Positions 8,600 to 16,067 of a DNA stretch of 35,499 nucleotides are shown here, in pieces. A program made the translations under genes and the position numbers. Source of the DNA: Paracoccaceae bacterium (GTDB taxonomy: Bacteria > Pseudomonadota > Alphaproteobacteria > Rhodobacterales > Rhodobacteraceae); assembly GCA_003550665.1 (NCBI GenBank), contig PUKW01000036.1:1-35499 (forward strand). Direction: 5' to 3'. Position 1 is the first letter of the stretch, and the number at the start of each line of letters is the position of its first letter. Below the pieces are notes generated by a model, which did not search any database, had not been told where the DNA came from, and worked only from the letters and a program-made list of their open reading frames with translations.

Positions 8600-8628
8600 C
8601 GGACCCTAGCCGCAGCCTCGGGGCGCTG

Positions 8629-9225
8629 CTAGCCCGGTCGTCGCGCGACGTAGTCGATCAGCGCCGATCTGCCGGAATGGCCGCTGCCCTCATGGATCTC
8701 GGCGTCGTAGTCGGATGCGACCAGCTCCTCGAAACCGGCAAAGGCCCGGCGCAGCAGATCGAGCGTATACATGTTCTCCCGCGCCGGGGGACCACCAGTG
8801 CCATACTCGACCTGACGGGGCGCGTAGCCCTGCACGAGGAGGAGCCCGCCGGGGCGCAGCGTCGTCGCCATGCCCGCGAATATGCGATCGCGCAGCGCGG
8901 GCGGGGCGAACTGAATGAAAATCGCCGCGACGGCGTCGTAGCGCGCGCGCTCCCAGGGCCAGTCGGCGATGTCGGCCTCGTGAAAATCCACGCTCACCCC
9001 GCGCCGCCGCGCGAGCGCGCGGGCCTTGTCGAGCCCGACGCGCGAGCTGTCCATCGCCGTGACCCGATGCCCGCGCCCGGCCAGAAAGACCGAGTTGCGC
9101 CCCTCGCCGTCAGCGACGGCGAGCACCGACGCGCCCGGCGCGATCCGATGCGCTTCGCGATCGAGAAAGGCATTCGGCGCCTCCCCGAAGAGATACGACG
9201 CTCCGGCGTAACGGTCGTCCCACAT
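8629..9225 (-). CDS. Class I SAM-dependent methyltransferase
   Basis: This is a 198-residue Rossmann-fold methyltransferase resembling the TehB/thiopurine-methyltransferase-like group. WDDRYAGASYLFG at the N-terminus and motif I (VLAVADGEGRNSVFLA) form the SAM site. Later motifs are the acidic AMDSS loop, HEADIADWPW and the GGLLLVQGYAPRQ strand. ATG at 9225 is preceded by GGAGGGG with five-base spacing; a GTG at 9231 is too close to that site. The substrate is unknown. It stands 40 bases downstream of the diguanylate cyclase gene on the same strand and could be cotranscribed with it. Confidence 0.85.
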   Translation of the reverse strand: MWDDRYAGASYLFGEAPNAFLDREAHRIAPGASVLAVADGEGRNSVFLAGRGHRVTAMDSSRVGLDKARALARRRGVSVDFHEADIADWPWERARYDAVAAIFIQFAPPALRDRIFAGMATTLRPGGLLLVQGYAPRQVEYGTGGPPARENMYTLDLLRRAFAGFEELVASDYDAEIHEGSGHSGRSALIDYVARRPG

Positions 9226-9271
9226 CCACACCCCTCCGTTTGCGGCGAGCTATGGCCGTGGCGCCGCGAGT

Positions 9272-10273
9272 TCAACCCGCGGCGCGCTGGCGCGACAGGT
9301 CCAGCGTCATGATCCGTGCGCGACCGGCATGCTTGGCCTCGTAGAGCAGCATGTCGGCATCGCGCAGCATCCGGTCGGGTTCGGGCGTGTCGTACTGGGT
9401 CGACAGGATCGCCCCGATGCTGGCGGTCACGCGACAGGGCACGTCGCGATACCAGATCGGTGCGTCGAGCCGCTCGATCAGCCGCTCGGCGATCCGCCGC
9501 AGCGGCTGGCATTCGCCGATCCCGGGCATGATGACCACGAATTCATCGCCGCCGACGCGCGCGACCATGTCGCCCTGGCGCGTCTCCTCGATCAGGATCC
9601 GCCCCACGGCCTCGAGAACGGCGTCGCCGGCGGCATGGCCATGACTGTCGTTGACCTGCTTGAAGTGATCGAGGTCGATCTGCATCAGCGCGAAACGTGG
9701 CCCCCCGCGACACAGGTGCTCGAGCGCGCTGTCCATCGCGCGACGATTGCGCAGCCCGGTGAGCGTGTCCGTGAGCGCCTGCTCCTCGGCGGCGAGCCGC
9801 GCGCCCTGCAAGCGGCGGTTCAGGCTGCGCAGCTCGTCCTGCACGGCCGTCTTGGCTTCGGTGAGGTAGAGCATCTCGATGGCGAGATCGGTCGGCGCGA
9901 AGTCGCGATCGGTGAGGCCATGGCGCTGGACGGCCTCCGCCACGCTGATGCCGAAGGACAGGTTGACCAGCGCGCCCCGCCCCCCATCGAGCGGCACGGC
10001 GAGGCCCTTGAAGCCGGTGCCCGGCGGGCTGCGCAGGCTCAACCGCAGGCGCGGCACCGGCGCCTCGGCGAGCGCATGCGCCGCGCGCAGCCCGCGGGGT
10101 CGCTGCACCGCGAAGATATCGAAGAGCGGCTCGCCGACCAGCGCCCGATCACCAGAGATCTTCGCGATCGTGCTGCCGGCCGAGGCGATGCGCCCGGTAC
10201 CGTCGAGCTGCAGGTGCATCGGCATGAGCGCATCCAGCGCCGCCGGGTCGAGCCGCAGGCCGGCCATCGTCAC
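9272..10273 (-). CDS. HNOBA-GGDEF diguanylate cyclase, partner of H-NOX
   Basis: This 333-residue soluble enzyme should make cyclic di-GMP from GTP. Residues 1-130 resemble the HNOBA (heme-NO-binding-associated, PAS-like) domain, with LQLDGTGRIASAGSTI, LVGEPLFDIFAVQRPRG and a VNLSFGIS strand. A short helical linker follows. The GGDEF domain starts near residue 165; the active-site GGDEF is intact at 241-245. R232-x-x-D235, five residues upstream, is a complete allosteric I-site, so product inhibition is expected. The GTG start at 10273 overlaps the H-NOX stop as GTGA, giving strict coupling; an ATG two codons later is an alternative. In this pairing the H-NOX protein normally binds the HNOBA domain and modulates cyclase activity. 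Confidence 0.9.
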   Translation of the reverse strand: MTMAGLRLDPAALDALMPMHLQLDGTGRIASAGSTIAKISGDRALVGEPLFDIFAVQRPRGLRAAHALAEAPVPRLRLSLRSPPGTGFKGLAVPLDGGRGALVNLSFGISVAEAVQRHGLTDRDFAPTDLAIEMLYLTEAKTAVQDELRSLNRRLQGARLAAEEQALTDTLTGLRNRRAMDSALEHLCRGGPRFALMQIDLDHFKQVNDSHGHAAGDAVLEAVGRILIEETRQGDMVARVGGDEFVVIMPGIGECQPLRRIAERLIERLDAPIWYRDVPCRVTASIGAILSTQYDTPEPDRMLRDADMLLYEAKHAGRARIMTLDLSRQRAAG

Positions 10274-10878
10274 GGGGCGTCCTGCCGAACGGGCGCGCCG
10301 ACGCCGGCGAGTTCGAAGCGCCGTCCGGCGGCATGGGCGCGGTCGAGCAGCCGGATCTCGATACGCTCGACACCGTCGGACTGCGCAACGCGCTCGAGCG
10401 TGATGAGCGCGCCGTAATCATCGGCCATCGCCTGCAGCAGGCCCGTCACGACAGGCGCAAAACCCGGATGCCGGGCGCGGCAGGTCACGCTGAACCGGCC
10501 CCCGCCCTCGTCGCGAAGCTCGAGATCCGGCAGGTCCAGATCCGGCACGGCGAGGCGCCCGCGCTCGCGCAGATCGTCGAGCGAATGAAGGAAGTCCTCG
10601 AAACTGACGCCACCGAATCGCAAGAGCCGGCGCAGGCGTTCGCGATCCGGATGCGACACGAGATAGATCCCGAGATCTTCGAGCAGGTCATCCACCGGCT
10701 TGTCGAGCGACGCCGCCGCCGCGTCGAGCACCGCGTCGGTCACCGCATCGCCGTATTCCAGCATCGTTTCGAATTCCCCGGCATCGACACCGCCCGCGCA
10801 GGCGATGGATGCCCAGCGGGCGTCGCCATAGGTGTCGCGCAGAAAGCACTCGATCGCCCGATTCACCAATCCATGCAT
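10270..10878 (-). CDS. H-NOX (heme NO-binding) domain protein with degenerate heme site
   Basis: This is a 202-residue stand-alone H-NOX-type protein. The N-terminus MHGLVNRAIECFLRDTYG is characteristic of the family, and the HPDRERLRRLLRFGG and FLHSLDDL segments follow. In canonical members the residue after this DxL/DxV segment is the proximal heme His; here it is Arg104 (codon CGC at 10567-10569 on the minus strand, one base from CAC). The YxSxR propionate motif is replaced by C133-x-A135-x-H137. The fold is recognisable but heme binding is doubtful. ATG at 10878 follows GGAGAGG with good spacing. The gene is coupled to the HNOBA-GGDEF gene, so its job is probably control of c-di-GMP synthesis. 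Confidence 0.88.
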   Translation of the reverse strand: MHGLVNRAIECFLRDTYGDARWASIACAGGVDAGEFETMLEYGDAVTDAVLDAAAASLDKPVDDLLEDLGIYLVSHPDRERLRRLLRFGGVSFEDFLHSLDDLRERGRLAVPDLDLPDLELRDEGGGRFSVTCRARHPGFAPVVTGLLQAMADDYGALITLERVAQSDGVERIEIRLLDRAHAAGRRFELAGVGAPVRQDAP

Positions 10879-10917
10879 TGCCAGACCTCTCCAGACCCAC
10901 GGACGCTAGACAGCCGG

Positions 10918-10925
10918 GGTTAAGA
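10918..10925 (-). promoter_or_regulatory. TCTTAACC motif upstream of the H-NOX operon (possible CtrA half-site)
   Basis: On the minus strand the sequence reads TCTTAACC, 40 bases before the H-NOX start. It shares TCTTAACC with the pleD upstream region and TCTTAAC with the hybrid kinase upstream region. The CtrA half-site of alphaproteobacteria is TTAACCAT; this copy matches its first six bases. Confidence 0.4.
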
Positions 10926-11111
10926 AATCGCCAAGCCGGGCGGGACGGTGCCGCGACCCGGCGCGGCGGAGCACCGGCGGCGCGCATGGTCCGGGGCCGC
11001 AGCGCGGTGTCGGAGCGCGTCGCGCTCATCTGCATCCACGCACCGCTCCCGGCCTCCTGACGTCGTGCTCCGGGCGCGAGGGAAGCGGTGCCTGCTGTCG
11101 TGCAGCACGCG

Positions 11112-11819
11112 CTAGCCCGGACCCGACGCCCACCACCCCAGCAGCCCGGGCAACTCGCCGATATCCGCAAGCACCGCATCCGCCAGCGGCGCGAGGTCAT
11201 CGCGCGCGGCCGGGCCGGTGAGCACACCTGCGGTGCGCATCCCCGCCGCGCGCCCCGCGCGCAGATCGTACAGGCTGTCGCCCACCATCAGTACCGATTG
11301 CGGGTCGAGCCGGCAGGCGCGGGCAAAGGCCGTCAGCATGCCGGGCTCCGGCTTGGGCCCGTAGCCGCTGTCATGGCCCGCGATGAAGTCGAATCGCCCG
11401 GCGAGGTCGCCCAGATGCGCGCGCGCCGGGGCCTCGGCGTCATTGGTGGCAACGCCGAGGCGCACGCCGTCCGCGCGCAGCCGGTCCAGAAGCGGCGCGA
11501 GCGGCACCGCGGGGACCATCGCGACCGCCGCCGCACTGGCATTGATGTGCGCGCGCAGCGCGGGGGATGTCATTCCCGGCAGGTGCTCGACCAGCAGTGC
11601 CACGACCTCGTCGGGGCTTCCGGCGATGGCTGGGCTGTCGGGCGCGAAGCGCCGCCGCTGCAGATCGTAGCGCAACGCACCGGCGAGCCGCGCCATCCGC
11701 CCCGCATCGCCGGAGGCGAGCTCCTCGATGAGCCCGCCGGCCCAGGCGCCCCAGCTCGCGTGAAAATCGAACAGCGTGCCATCCTTGTCGAAGATCACGC
11801 CGCGGATCGTCGTCGTCAT
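11112..11819 (-). CDS. HAD-superfamily hydrolase, phosphoglycolate phosphatase-like
   Basis: This is a 235-residue haloacid-dehalogenase-type phosphatase. Motif I is DKDGTLFD (nucleophile Asp and acid/base Asp), motif II is ATND, the motif III Lys is in KPEPGML, and motif IV is GDSLYDL. The helical cap inserted after motif I is typical of the Gph/PGP subfamily. ATG at 11819 follows a GAGGGGG site. The likely substrate is 2-phosphoglycolate or another small phosphate ester; sequence alone does not decide this. It is divergent from the MarR-family gene with only about 65 bases between starts, so the two may share a control region. The space from 10879 to 11111 downstream holds the H-NOX upstream region and no gene that I can support. 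Confidence 0.88.
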   Translation of the reverse strand: MTTTIRGVIFDKDGTLFDFHASWGAWAGGLIEELASGDAGRMARLAGALRYDLQRRRFAPDSPAIAGSPDEVVALLVEHLPGMTSPALRAHINASAAAVAMVPAVPLAPLLDRLRADGVRLGVATNDAEAPARAHLGDLAGRFDFIAGHDSGYGPKPEPGMLTAFARACRLDPQSVLMVGDSLYDLRAGRAAGMRTAGVLTGPAARDDLAPLADAVLADIGELPGLLGWWASGPG

Positions 11820-11884
11820 GCCGCCCCCTCGCCGCGCCGCGGCACCGGATTGACTTGCCCGCCACGATGCCGGACCGTGCGGTC

Positions 11885-12340
11885 ATGTCCGAACAGCCGC
11901 CTTATCGCCTGCACGACTCCGTCCTCTATCAGCTTACCGTGACCACGCGCCAGCAGGAGCGCCGGCTCGAGGAGCGATTGCGCGGGCTGGGGCTGACGCG
12001 GCTGACATGGTGCGTGCTGCTCGCGGTCAACAACGAGGGGCTGCGACAGCCCTCCGAGATCGCCGGGTTCATCGGGATCGACCGCCCCTCGACATCGCGC
12101 GCGCTGCGCCAGATGGAGGCGGCCGGCTGGGTCGCGCGGCGCGACGGCACACCGGACCGGCGCACGCGCTCGGTCGAGCTCACGCCGGCGGGCGTCGAGC
12201 TCCTGCACGCCGCGACCCCGCTCGCCATGGAAAACAGCAGGCACTTCCTCTCCAAGCTTGCCCCGGGCGAGGCCGAAACCCTCGCGCGGCTGCTCGAAAA
12301 GCTGCGCGCCGGCGAGACCCGCGCGCTCGACCGGTTCTGA
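11885..12340 (+). CDS. MarR-family transcriptional regulator
   Basis: This is a DNA-binding regulator of about 151 residues. The winged helix-turn-helix is clear: LTWCVLLAVNNEGLRQPSEIA, the recognition helix IDRPSTSRALRQMEAAGWV, then the wing ARRDGTPDRRTRSVELT. Flanking helices form the dimerisation part. The frame opens at TTG 11855 and has ATG codons at 11867 and 11885. No start has a convincing ribosome site; I chose 11885 because MSEQPPYRLHDSVLYQL fits family N-termini. It is divergent from the HAD phosphatase gene, its most likely local target, and convergent with the DUF3572 gene. The effector is unknown. Confidence 0.88.
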   Translation: MSEQPPYRLHDSVLYQLTVTTRQQERRLEERLRGLGLTRLTWCVLLAVNNEGLRQPSEIAGFIGIDRPSTSRALRQMEAAGWVARRDGTPDRRTRSVELTPAGVELLHAATPLAMENSRHFLSKLAPGEAETLARLLEKLRAGETRALDRF

Positions 12341-12359
12341 TCGGCGGCATCCCGCTCAG
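12337..12359. terminator. Bulged inverted repeat at the MarR/DUF3572 convergent stops
   Basis: CTGA (12337-12340, including the MarR stop) and TCAG (12356-12359, including the DUF3572 stop read on the minus strand) flank an inner GCGG-CATC-CCGC stem, with a 3-base bulge on one side. It may serve as a short bidirectional terminator. No T-run follows. Confidence 0.35.
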
Positions 12360-12640
12360 GTCCAGTTGATCGGTGCGCCCCCCGGAAGACCCTGCCGCGC
12401 CGCCGCGAGGGTCTCGTATGCGAACCCGCATGCGTCGCAGCACGCCACCACCCAGTCATCATCCATCAGCACGAAGTCCATGACGGCGGCCAGAAATTCC
12501 GGATCACCCGTGCCGTCACGCAGATCCTCGAGCGCGGCGCCCGAAGCGCCGAGAAACACCGGCAGGAGGTCCTCGTTGCCCGCCAGCCAGCTCAACACCT
12601 GCAATGCGACCGTCTCGGCCCGTTCCCGCGTCATCGCCAT
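12356..12640 (-). CDS. DUF3572 family protein
   Basis: This is a 94-residue small cytoplasmic protein of the DUF3572 family, function unknown. Family features are the N-terminal helix ERAETVALQVLSWLAGNEDLLPVFL, the SGAALEDLRD segment, AVMDFVLMDDDWVVACCDACG and the C-terminal LPGGAPINWT. It lies head-to-head with the pleD-type gene, 83 bases apart, an arrangement I recall from other Rhodobacterales. The two genes may share a regulatory region that contains a CtrA half-site. A role in c-di-GMP or cell-cycle control would be guesswork. Confidence 0.85.
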   Translation of the reverse strand: MAMTRERAETVALQVLSWLAGNEDLLPVFLGASGAALEDLRDGTGDPEFLAAVMDFVLMDDDWVVACCDACGFAYETLAAARQGLPGGAPINWT

Positions 12641-12661
12641 GATTGACCCCGCGAAAGAAAA

Positions 12662-12671
12662 TCTTAACCAT
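12662..12671 (+). promoter_or_regulatory. TTAACCAT motif, exact CtrA half-site, upstream of pleD
   Basis: TCTTAACCAT lies 53 bases before the pleD start, in the 83-base divergent region shared with the DUF3572 gene. TTAACCAT is the conserved half-site of the alphaproteobacterial master regulator CtrA. The assignment rests on the sequence match alone. Confidence 0.5.
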
Positions 12672-12723
12672 TTCTGCCAAAGTTGAGGAACGCACTGCGC
12701 GCACCTCGGGAGACGGAGTCACA

Positions 12724-14112
12724 ATGGCCGGCAAGGTCCTCATCGTCGATGATGTTTCAACGAACCGACTGGTCCTCAAGGCCAAGCTGTCGCGCAGCTG
12801 TTACGAGACGCTTCAGGCCGGCGACGGGACGACGGCGCTCGCACTGGCGCGCGCGGAGCAGCCGGGTCTGATCCTGCTCGACATGATGCTGCCGGATCTC
12901 GACGGGGTCGCGGTGTGCCGGCGGCTGCGCGCCGATCCGGCAACCCGCGACATCCCCGTGATCGTCGTGACGGCCCTCGACGACGCCGAGAGCCGGCGCC
13001 GCGCGCTGCGCGCCGGGGCGGATGACTTCCTCACCAAGCCGGTGGATGAGCTGATGCTGCTCGCGCGGATGCGCAATCTCCTGCGCGCCCGGCAGACCGA
13101 AAGCGAGCTCGGCCAGCGCATCCCGGCCGACACCGCGGGCGGCTTTGCCGAGCCCGAAGCGGCCTTCGAGGGCGCCGGGCCGCGCGGCCGGATCGCGCTC
13201 GTGGCGCGCGACCGGGCGGCGGGGGTCGCCTGGCGGGCCGCACTCGCGCGGCACCTGCAGCATGATTTCGAGATCTGCAGCCCCTCGGAAGCACTGAACG
13301 CGCGCGACGGCGCCGACGCGCCGCAGCTTTTCGTCATCGACGCCGATATCGACCGGCCCGGCGGCGGGCTGCAGCTCATGTCCGAACTTCGCGCCCGGGC
13401 GGGCACGCGCCACGCCGCGCTGTGCATCGTGCTCGACCCGGGCGCACGCGACACCGGGATCACCGCGCTCGATCAGGGGGCGAGCGAGCTTTTGCCGCGC
13501 GACTTCGAACCCCGCGAGGCGGCGCTGCGCATTGCCACGCAGCTGCGCCGCAAGCTGCGCGCCGACCGGCTGCGCGAGGCGCTGCGCGACGAGCTGCGTT
13601 TCGCCGTGACCGATCCGCTCACCGGGCTGCACAATCGCCGCCACGCGATTCCGCAACTCGCGCGCATCGCCCAGCAGGCGCGCCGCACCGGGCAGCGCTA
13701 CGCGATCATGCTTCTCGATCTCGACCGCTTCAAGGAGGTCAATGATCGCTGGGGGCACGGTGCGGGCGATGCCGTGCTGATGGAGGTCGCCGCGCGTCTG
13801 CGCGACGCGATGCGTCCCAGCGACATGCTCGCGCGGATCGGCGGCGAGGAATTCCTCGTCGCGATGCCGGGGGTCGATCTGGGCGCCGCCCGGCTCGCCG
13901 CGGAGCGTCTGCGTCAGGTCGTCGAGGCGCGGCCCTTCGCGCTCCCCGCCGACGCGGGCAGCGTCTGCGTGACCCTTTCGGTGGGGCTCGTGGTCGAGGA
14001 TGGCTCGGACGCGCAGGACGGCATCGGCGGTATCGACCGTGCCGACCGCGCGCTTCGCGCCGCCAAATCGGAGGGGCGCAATCAGGTCACTGTGGGCCTG
14101 TGCGCGGCCTGA
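12724..14112 (+). CDS. pleD: PleD-type response regulator diguanylate cyclase (REC-REC-GGDEF)
   Basis: This 462-residue cytoplasmic protein makes c-di-GMP when phosphorylated. The first receiver domain (residues 3-120) has the acidic pair (VDD), phosphoacceptor Asp53 in LLDMMLPD and Lys105 (LTKP). The second receiver (about 155-275) keeps an Asp (FVIDADID) but lacks the conserved Lys (LPRD), as expected for the dimerisation adaptor of PleD. The GGDEF domain has GGEEF at 373-377, and R364-x-x-D367 forms an intact I-site. ATG at 12724 has GGAG eight to nine bases upstream; the open frame continues to 12643 without a better start. No divK or pleC lies beside it. It is convergent with the nitrilase gene with a 3-base gap. 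Confidence 0.92.
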   Translation: MAGKVLIVDDVSTNRLVLKAKLSRSCYETLQAGDGTTALALARAEQPGLILLDMMLPDLDGVAVCRRLRADPATRDIPVIVVTALDDAESRRRALRAGADDFLTKPVDELMLLARMRNLLRARQTESELGQRIPADTAGGFAEPEAAFEGAGPRGRIALVARDRAAGVAWRAALARHLQHDFEICSPSEALNARDGADAPQLFVIDADIDRPGGGLQLMSELRARAGTRHAALCIVLDPGARDTGITALDQGASELLPRDFEPREAALRIATQLRRKLRADRLREALRDELRFAVTDPLTGLHNRRHAIPQLARIAQQARRTGQRYAIMLLDLDRFKEVNDRWGHGAGDAVLMEVAARLRDAMRPSDMLARIGGEEFLVAMPGVDLGAARLAAERLRQVVEARPFALPADAGSVCVTLSVGLVVEDGSDAQDGIGGIDRADRALRAAKSEGRNQVTVGLCAA

Positions 14113-14126
14113 TCCTCAGCCCGCGC
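14102..14126. terminator. Inverted repeat spanning the pleD/nitrilase convergent stops
   Basis: GCGCGGCCTGA (14102-14112) and TCAGCCCGCGC (14116-14126) are complementary at 10 of 11 positions around a TCC loop. Each arm contains the stop codon of one of the two convergent genes. It probably acts as a short bidirectional terminator or barrier; no T-run is seen. Confidence 0.5.
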
Positions 14127-15003
14127 GCACCGTAACGACCGGCGTCGCGACCCGCTGCTCTTGCTCGGGCCAGTGCTCATGGGTGCGCACGCCGCCCGCG
14201 GCGCGCACCCTCTGAACCGCGTCGAGACCGACATCCGCGATCGCCCAGCCGGGCACGTCGCGGTCGCTTTCGGCGAGGACTCCGTCGTCGGGCCAGCCGC
14301 GATCGGGCGGGCCGTAGATCGCGGCGCGGCCGGTATTGGCCTCGACCGGCTCGCACCACGCGGCCGGGCCGACCGTCGGCGACTGGACCGTGACGCACTG
14401 ATTCTCGAGCGCGCGCGCCATGGCGCCGATTCGCACGCGGCTGAAGCCCGCGCGCGTTTCGGTCGCCGAGGGCACCAGCAGGATCTGCGCGCCCGCATCC
14501 ACCAGAGCGCGCGCCAGCAGCGGGAACTCGCAATCATAGCAGATCAGCACCCCGATCCGTCCCAGCGCCGTGTCGAAGACATGCAGCGGCCCGCCCGGCA
14601 CGATATTCCAAGGATCGCGCTCATAGGGGACCATGATCTGCTTGTCCTGGTGGCCGATCACGCCGCGGGGGCCGTAAAACGTCGCGCGGTTGACGGGCCG
14701 TTCGGCGCCCGCCGTCCAGACCGGCCCGCTCGCGCCGAGGATATGCACGCCATGCGCCGCCGCGAGCTCGGCGTGCAGCGCATCGACCGCCTCCTTGCGG
14801 GCCGCGACCGCGCGCGCGGCCGCCTCGCGGTCGCTCCCCGCGCCGTCGAGCGCGGCGAGCTCCATCGCGCCGTATTCGGGAAACACGATCAGATCGCCCC
14901 CCTGCCCGGCCGCATCACCGACCCAGCGCGCGAGCTTTTCGGTATACGCGGCCCAATCGGCAAGCTGGTCGATCGGATAGGCGGCGGCGGCGATGCGGAT
15001 CAT
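14116..15003 (-). CDS. Carbon-nitrogen hydrolase (nitrilase superfamily)
   Basis: This is a 295-residue nitrilase-superfamily hydrolase that would cleave a non-peptide C-N bond. The catalytic triad is visible: Glu43 in FPEYGAMEL, Lys121 in HQDKQIMVPYE and Cys155 in LICYDCEFP. The ATG at 15003 overlaps the GNAT gene stop by four bases, so the two are translationally coupled. In Bacillus YhcX and relatives a GNAT domain and this type of hydrolase are fused in one protein, which supports a joint function here. It is the last gene of the murA-led run. The substrate is unknown, probably a small amide. Confidence 0.88.
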   Translation of the reverse strand: MIRIAAAAYPIDQLADWAAYTEKLARWVGDAAGQGGDLIVFPEYGAMELAALDGAGSDREAAARAVAARKEAVDALHAELAAAHGVHILGASGPVWTAGAERPVNRATFYGPRGVIGHQDKQIMVPYERDPWNIVPGGPLHVFDTALGRIGVLICYDCEFPLLARALVDAGAQILLVPSATETRAGFSRVRIGAMARALENQCVTVQSPTVGPAAWCEPVEANTGRAAIYGPPDRGWPDDGVLAESDRDVPGWAIADVGLDAVQRVRAAGGVRTHEHWPEQEQRVATPVVTVRAG

Positions 15004-15608
15004 TGGGCCCTCCCCGGCGCGTCGAGCGCGCGGATCCAGAATTGCAGCGGCTTGCGCGTCTCGTCGTCGATGTCCACGTCCTTCCAGGCGAATTCGGCGA
15101 CCACCCCAGGCATCGGCGCGTAACCGCGCCGGCGCCAGAAGCCGTCGAGCGGGCGGTAGTCGGCGGAGCGCTGCGGATGATCGTCAGGCCGGATCACGCC
15201 GCAGAACGCGCTCCAGCGCCGGCCGAGCGCGCGGGCGTGATCCTCGCGCAGATCGAAGAAGCGATGCCCGATCCCAGCGCCGCGATATGCCGGCAGCAGC
15301 ACCGACTCGGCGCAGTAGAACACGTCCGCGAGCGCGATGCCCGTGCCCGCGAAGGCATCTGCGAAATCCTCGGCGTGATCCTCCATCGGCGTGCCGGTCG
15401 CAGCCCCCACGAGGGTGTCGCCGTCGAAGGCGCCGACGAGGATCGCGCCGGGGCTGTTGCGGTAGATTTCGAGATAGGCGCGCTCATAAGCGGCGTCGCC
15501 GTCGTAGAGATAGGGCCAGTCGCGAAACACCGCGATACGCAGCCGCGCCACGTCATCGAGCGCGGCCGCGAGCGCGGCGCCGGTGAGTGTCTCCACGCGC
15601 AGCGTCAC
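15000..15608 (-). CDS. GNAT-family N-acetyltransferase coupled to the nitrilase-type hydrolase
   Basis: This is a 202-residue GNAT acetyltransferase. The substrate-side helix (ARLRIAVFRDWPYLYDGD) resembles the N-terminal half of fused GNAT-nitrilase proteins. The acetyl-CoA pyrophosphate loop is AYRGAGIGHRFF. The C-terminal part (PLDGFWRRRGYAP) is also typical. The GTG start at 15608 overlaps the stop of the phosphatase gene (GTGA), and the end overlaps the hydrolase start by four bases. It would acetylate a small amine, with the hydrolase acting on the same or a related compound. The substrate is not known. Confidence 0.87.
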   Translation of the reverse strand: MTLRVETLTGAALAAALDDVARLRIAVFRDWPYLYDGDAAYERAYLEIYRNSPGAILVGAFDGDTLVGAATGTPMEDHAEDFADAFAGTGIALADVFYCAESVLLPAYRGAGIGHRFFDLREDHARALGRRWSAFCGVIRPDDHPQRSADYRPLDGFWRRRGYAPMPGVVAEFAWKDVDIDDETRKPLQFWIRALDAPGRAQ

Positions 15609-16066
15609 GGCGTCTCCTCGGGCGCGCCGAAGCGCGCGATCATCCGCGCGCGGATCTGGTCGCGGGTGGCGCGGTAGGCGGCGAGCTTATCCTCGCGCGC
15701 CTCGGCAAGCCCCGTCGGATCCATGATGGGCCAGTATTCGACCTCGATATGGGCGTAGCGCGTGAGCTCGAGGGCGCGGCGCTGGCTCGCCGGCGAGAGC
15801 GCGATGATCAGGTCGAACCCCGACAGGTCATCGCCCCAGTTCTCCATCTCGTCGAAGCTGCGCGAGCGGTGACGCGCGAGCTCGACGCCGATCTCGGCGC
15901 ACACGGCGATGGCGAAACCGTCCACCTCCATGTCCTCGCGCACACCCACGGACTGCACATAGGCGCGCTGGCCGTAGAGCTGCTTCATCAGCCCCTCCGC
16001 CATCGGCGAGCGCACCGCATTGTGATCGCAGCAGAACAGCACCGAGGACGGGAAGGGCTGCGTCAA
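15605..16066 (-). CDS. Low-molecular-weight protein-tyrosine-phosphatase family protein
   Basis: This 153-residue protein belongs to the LMW-PTP/arsenate-reductase fold. The P-loop CX5R is C13-DHNAV-R19-S, with Asn16 in the usual place, and the general-acid loop is MDPTG (Asp115). The second P-loop cysteine of eukaryotic LMW-PTPs is Val18 here. The start is TTG at 16066, preceded by GGGGG. The upstream UPF0262 gene ends one base before this codon, so translation is probably coupled. Members of this type next to murA-hisD in Rhodobacterales are annotated either as phosphatases or as arsenate reductases. No other arsenic gene is near, so phosphatase is preferred. Confidence 0.85.
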   Translation of the reverse strand: MTQPFPSSVLFCCDHNAVRSPMAEGLMKQLYGQRAYVQSVGVREDMEVDGFAIAVCAEIGVELARHRSRSFDEMENWGDDLSGFDLIIALSPASQRRALELTRYAHIEVEYWPIMDPTGLAEAREDKLAAYRATRDQIRARMIARFGAPEETP

Positions 16067-16067
16067 A

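Noticed and set aside
10809-11060. Short plus-strand frame in the gap upstream of H-NOX
   Set aside because: It overlaps the H-NOX 5' end in antisense, has no ribosome site and reads as Arg/Ala-rich noise.
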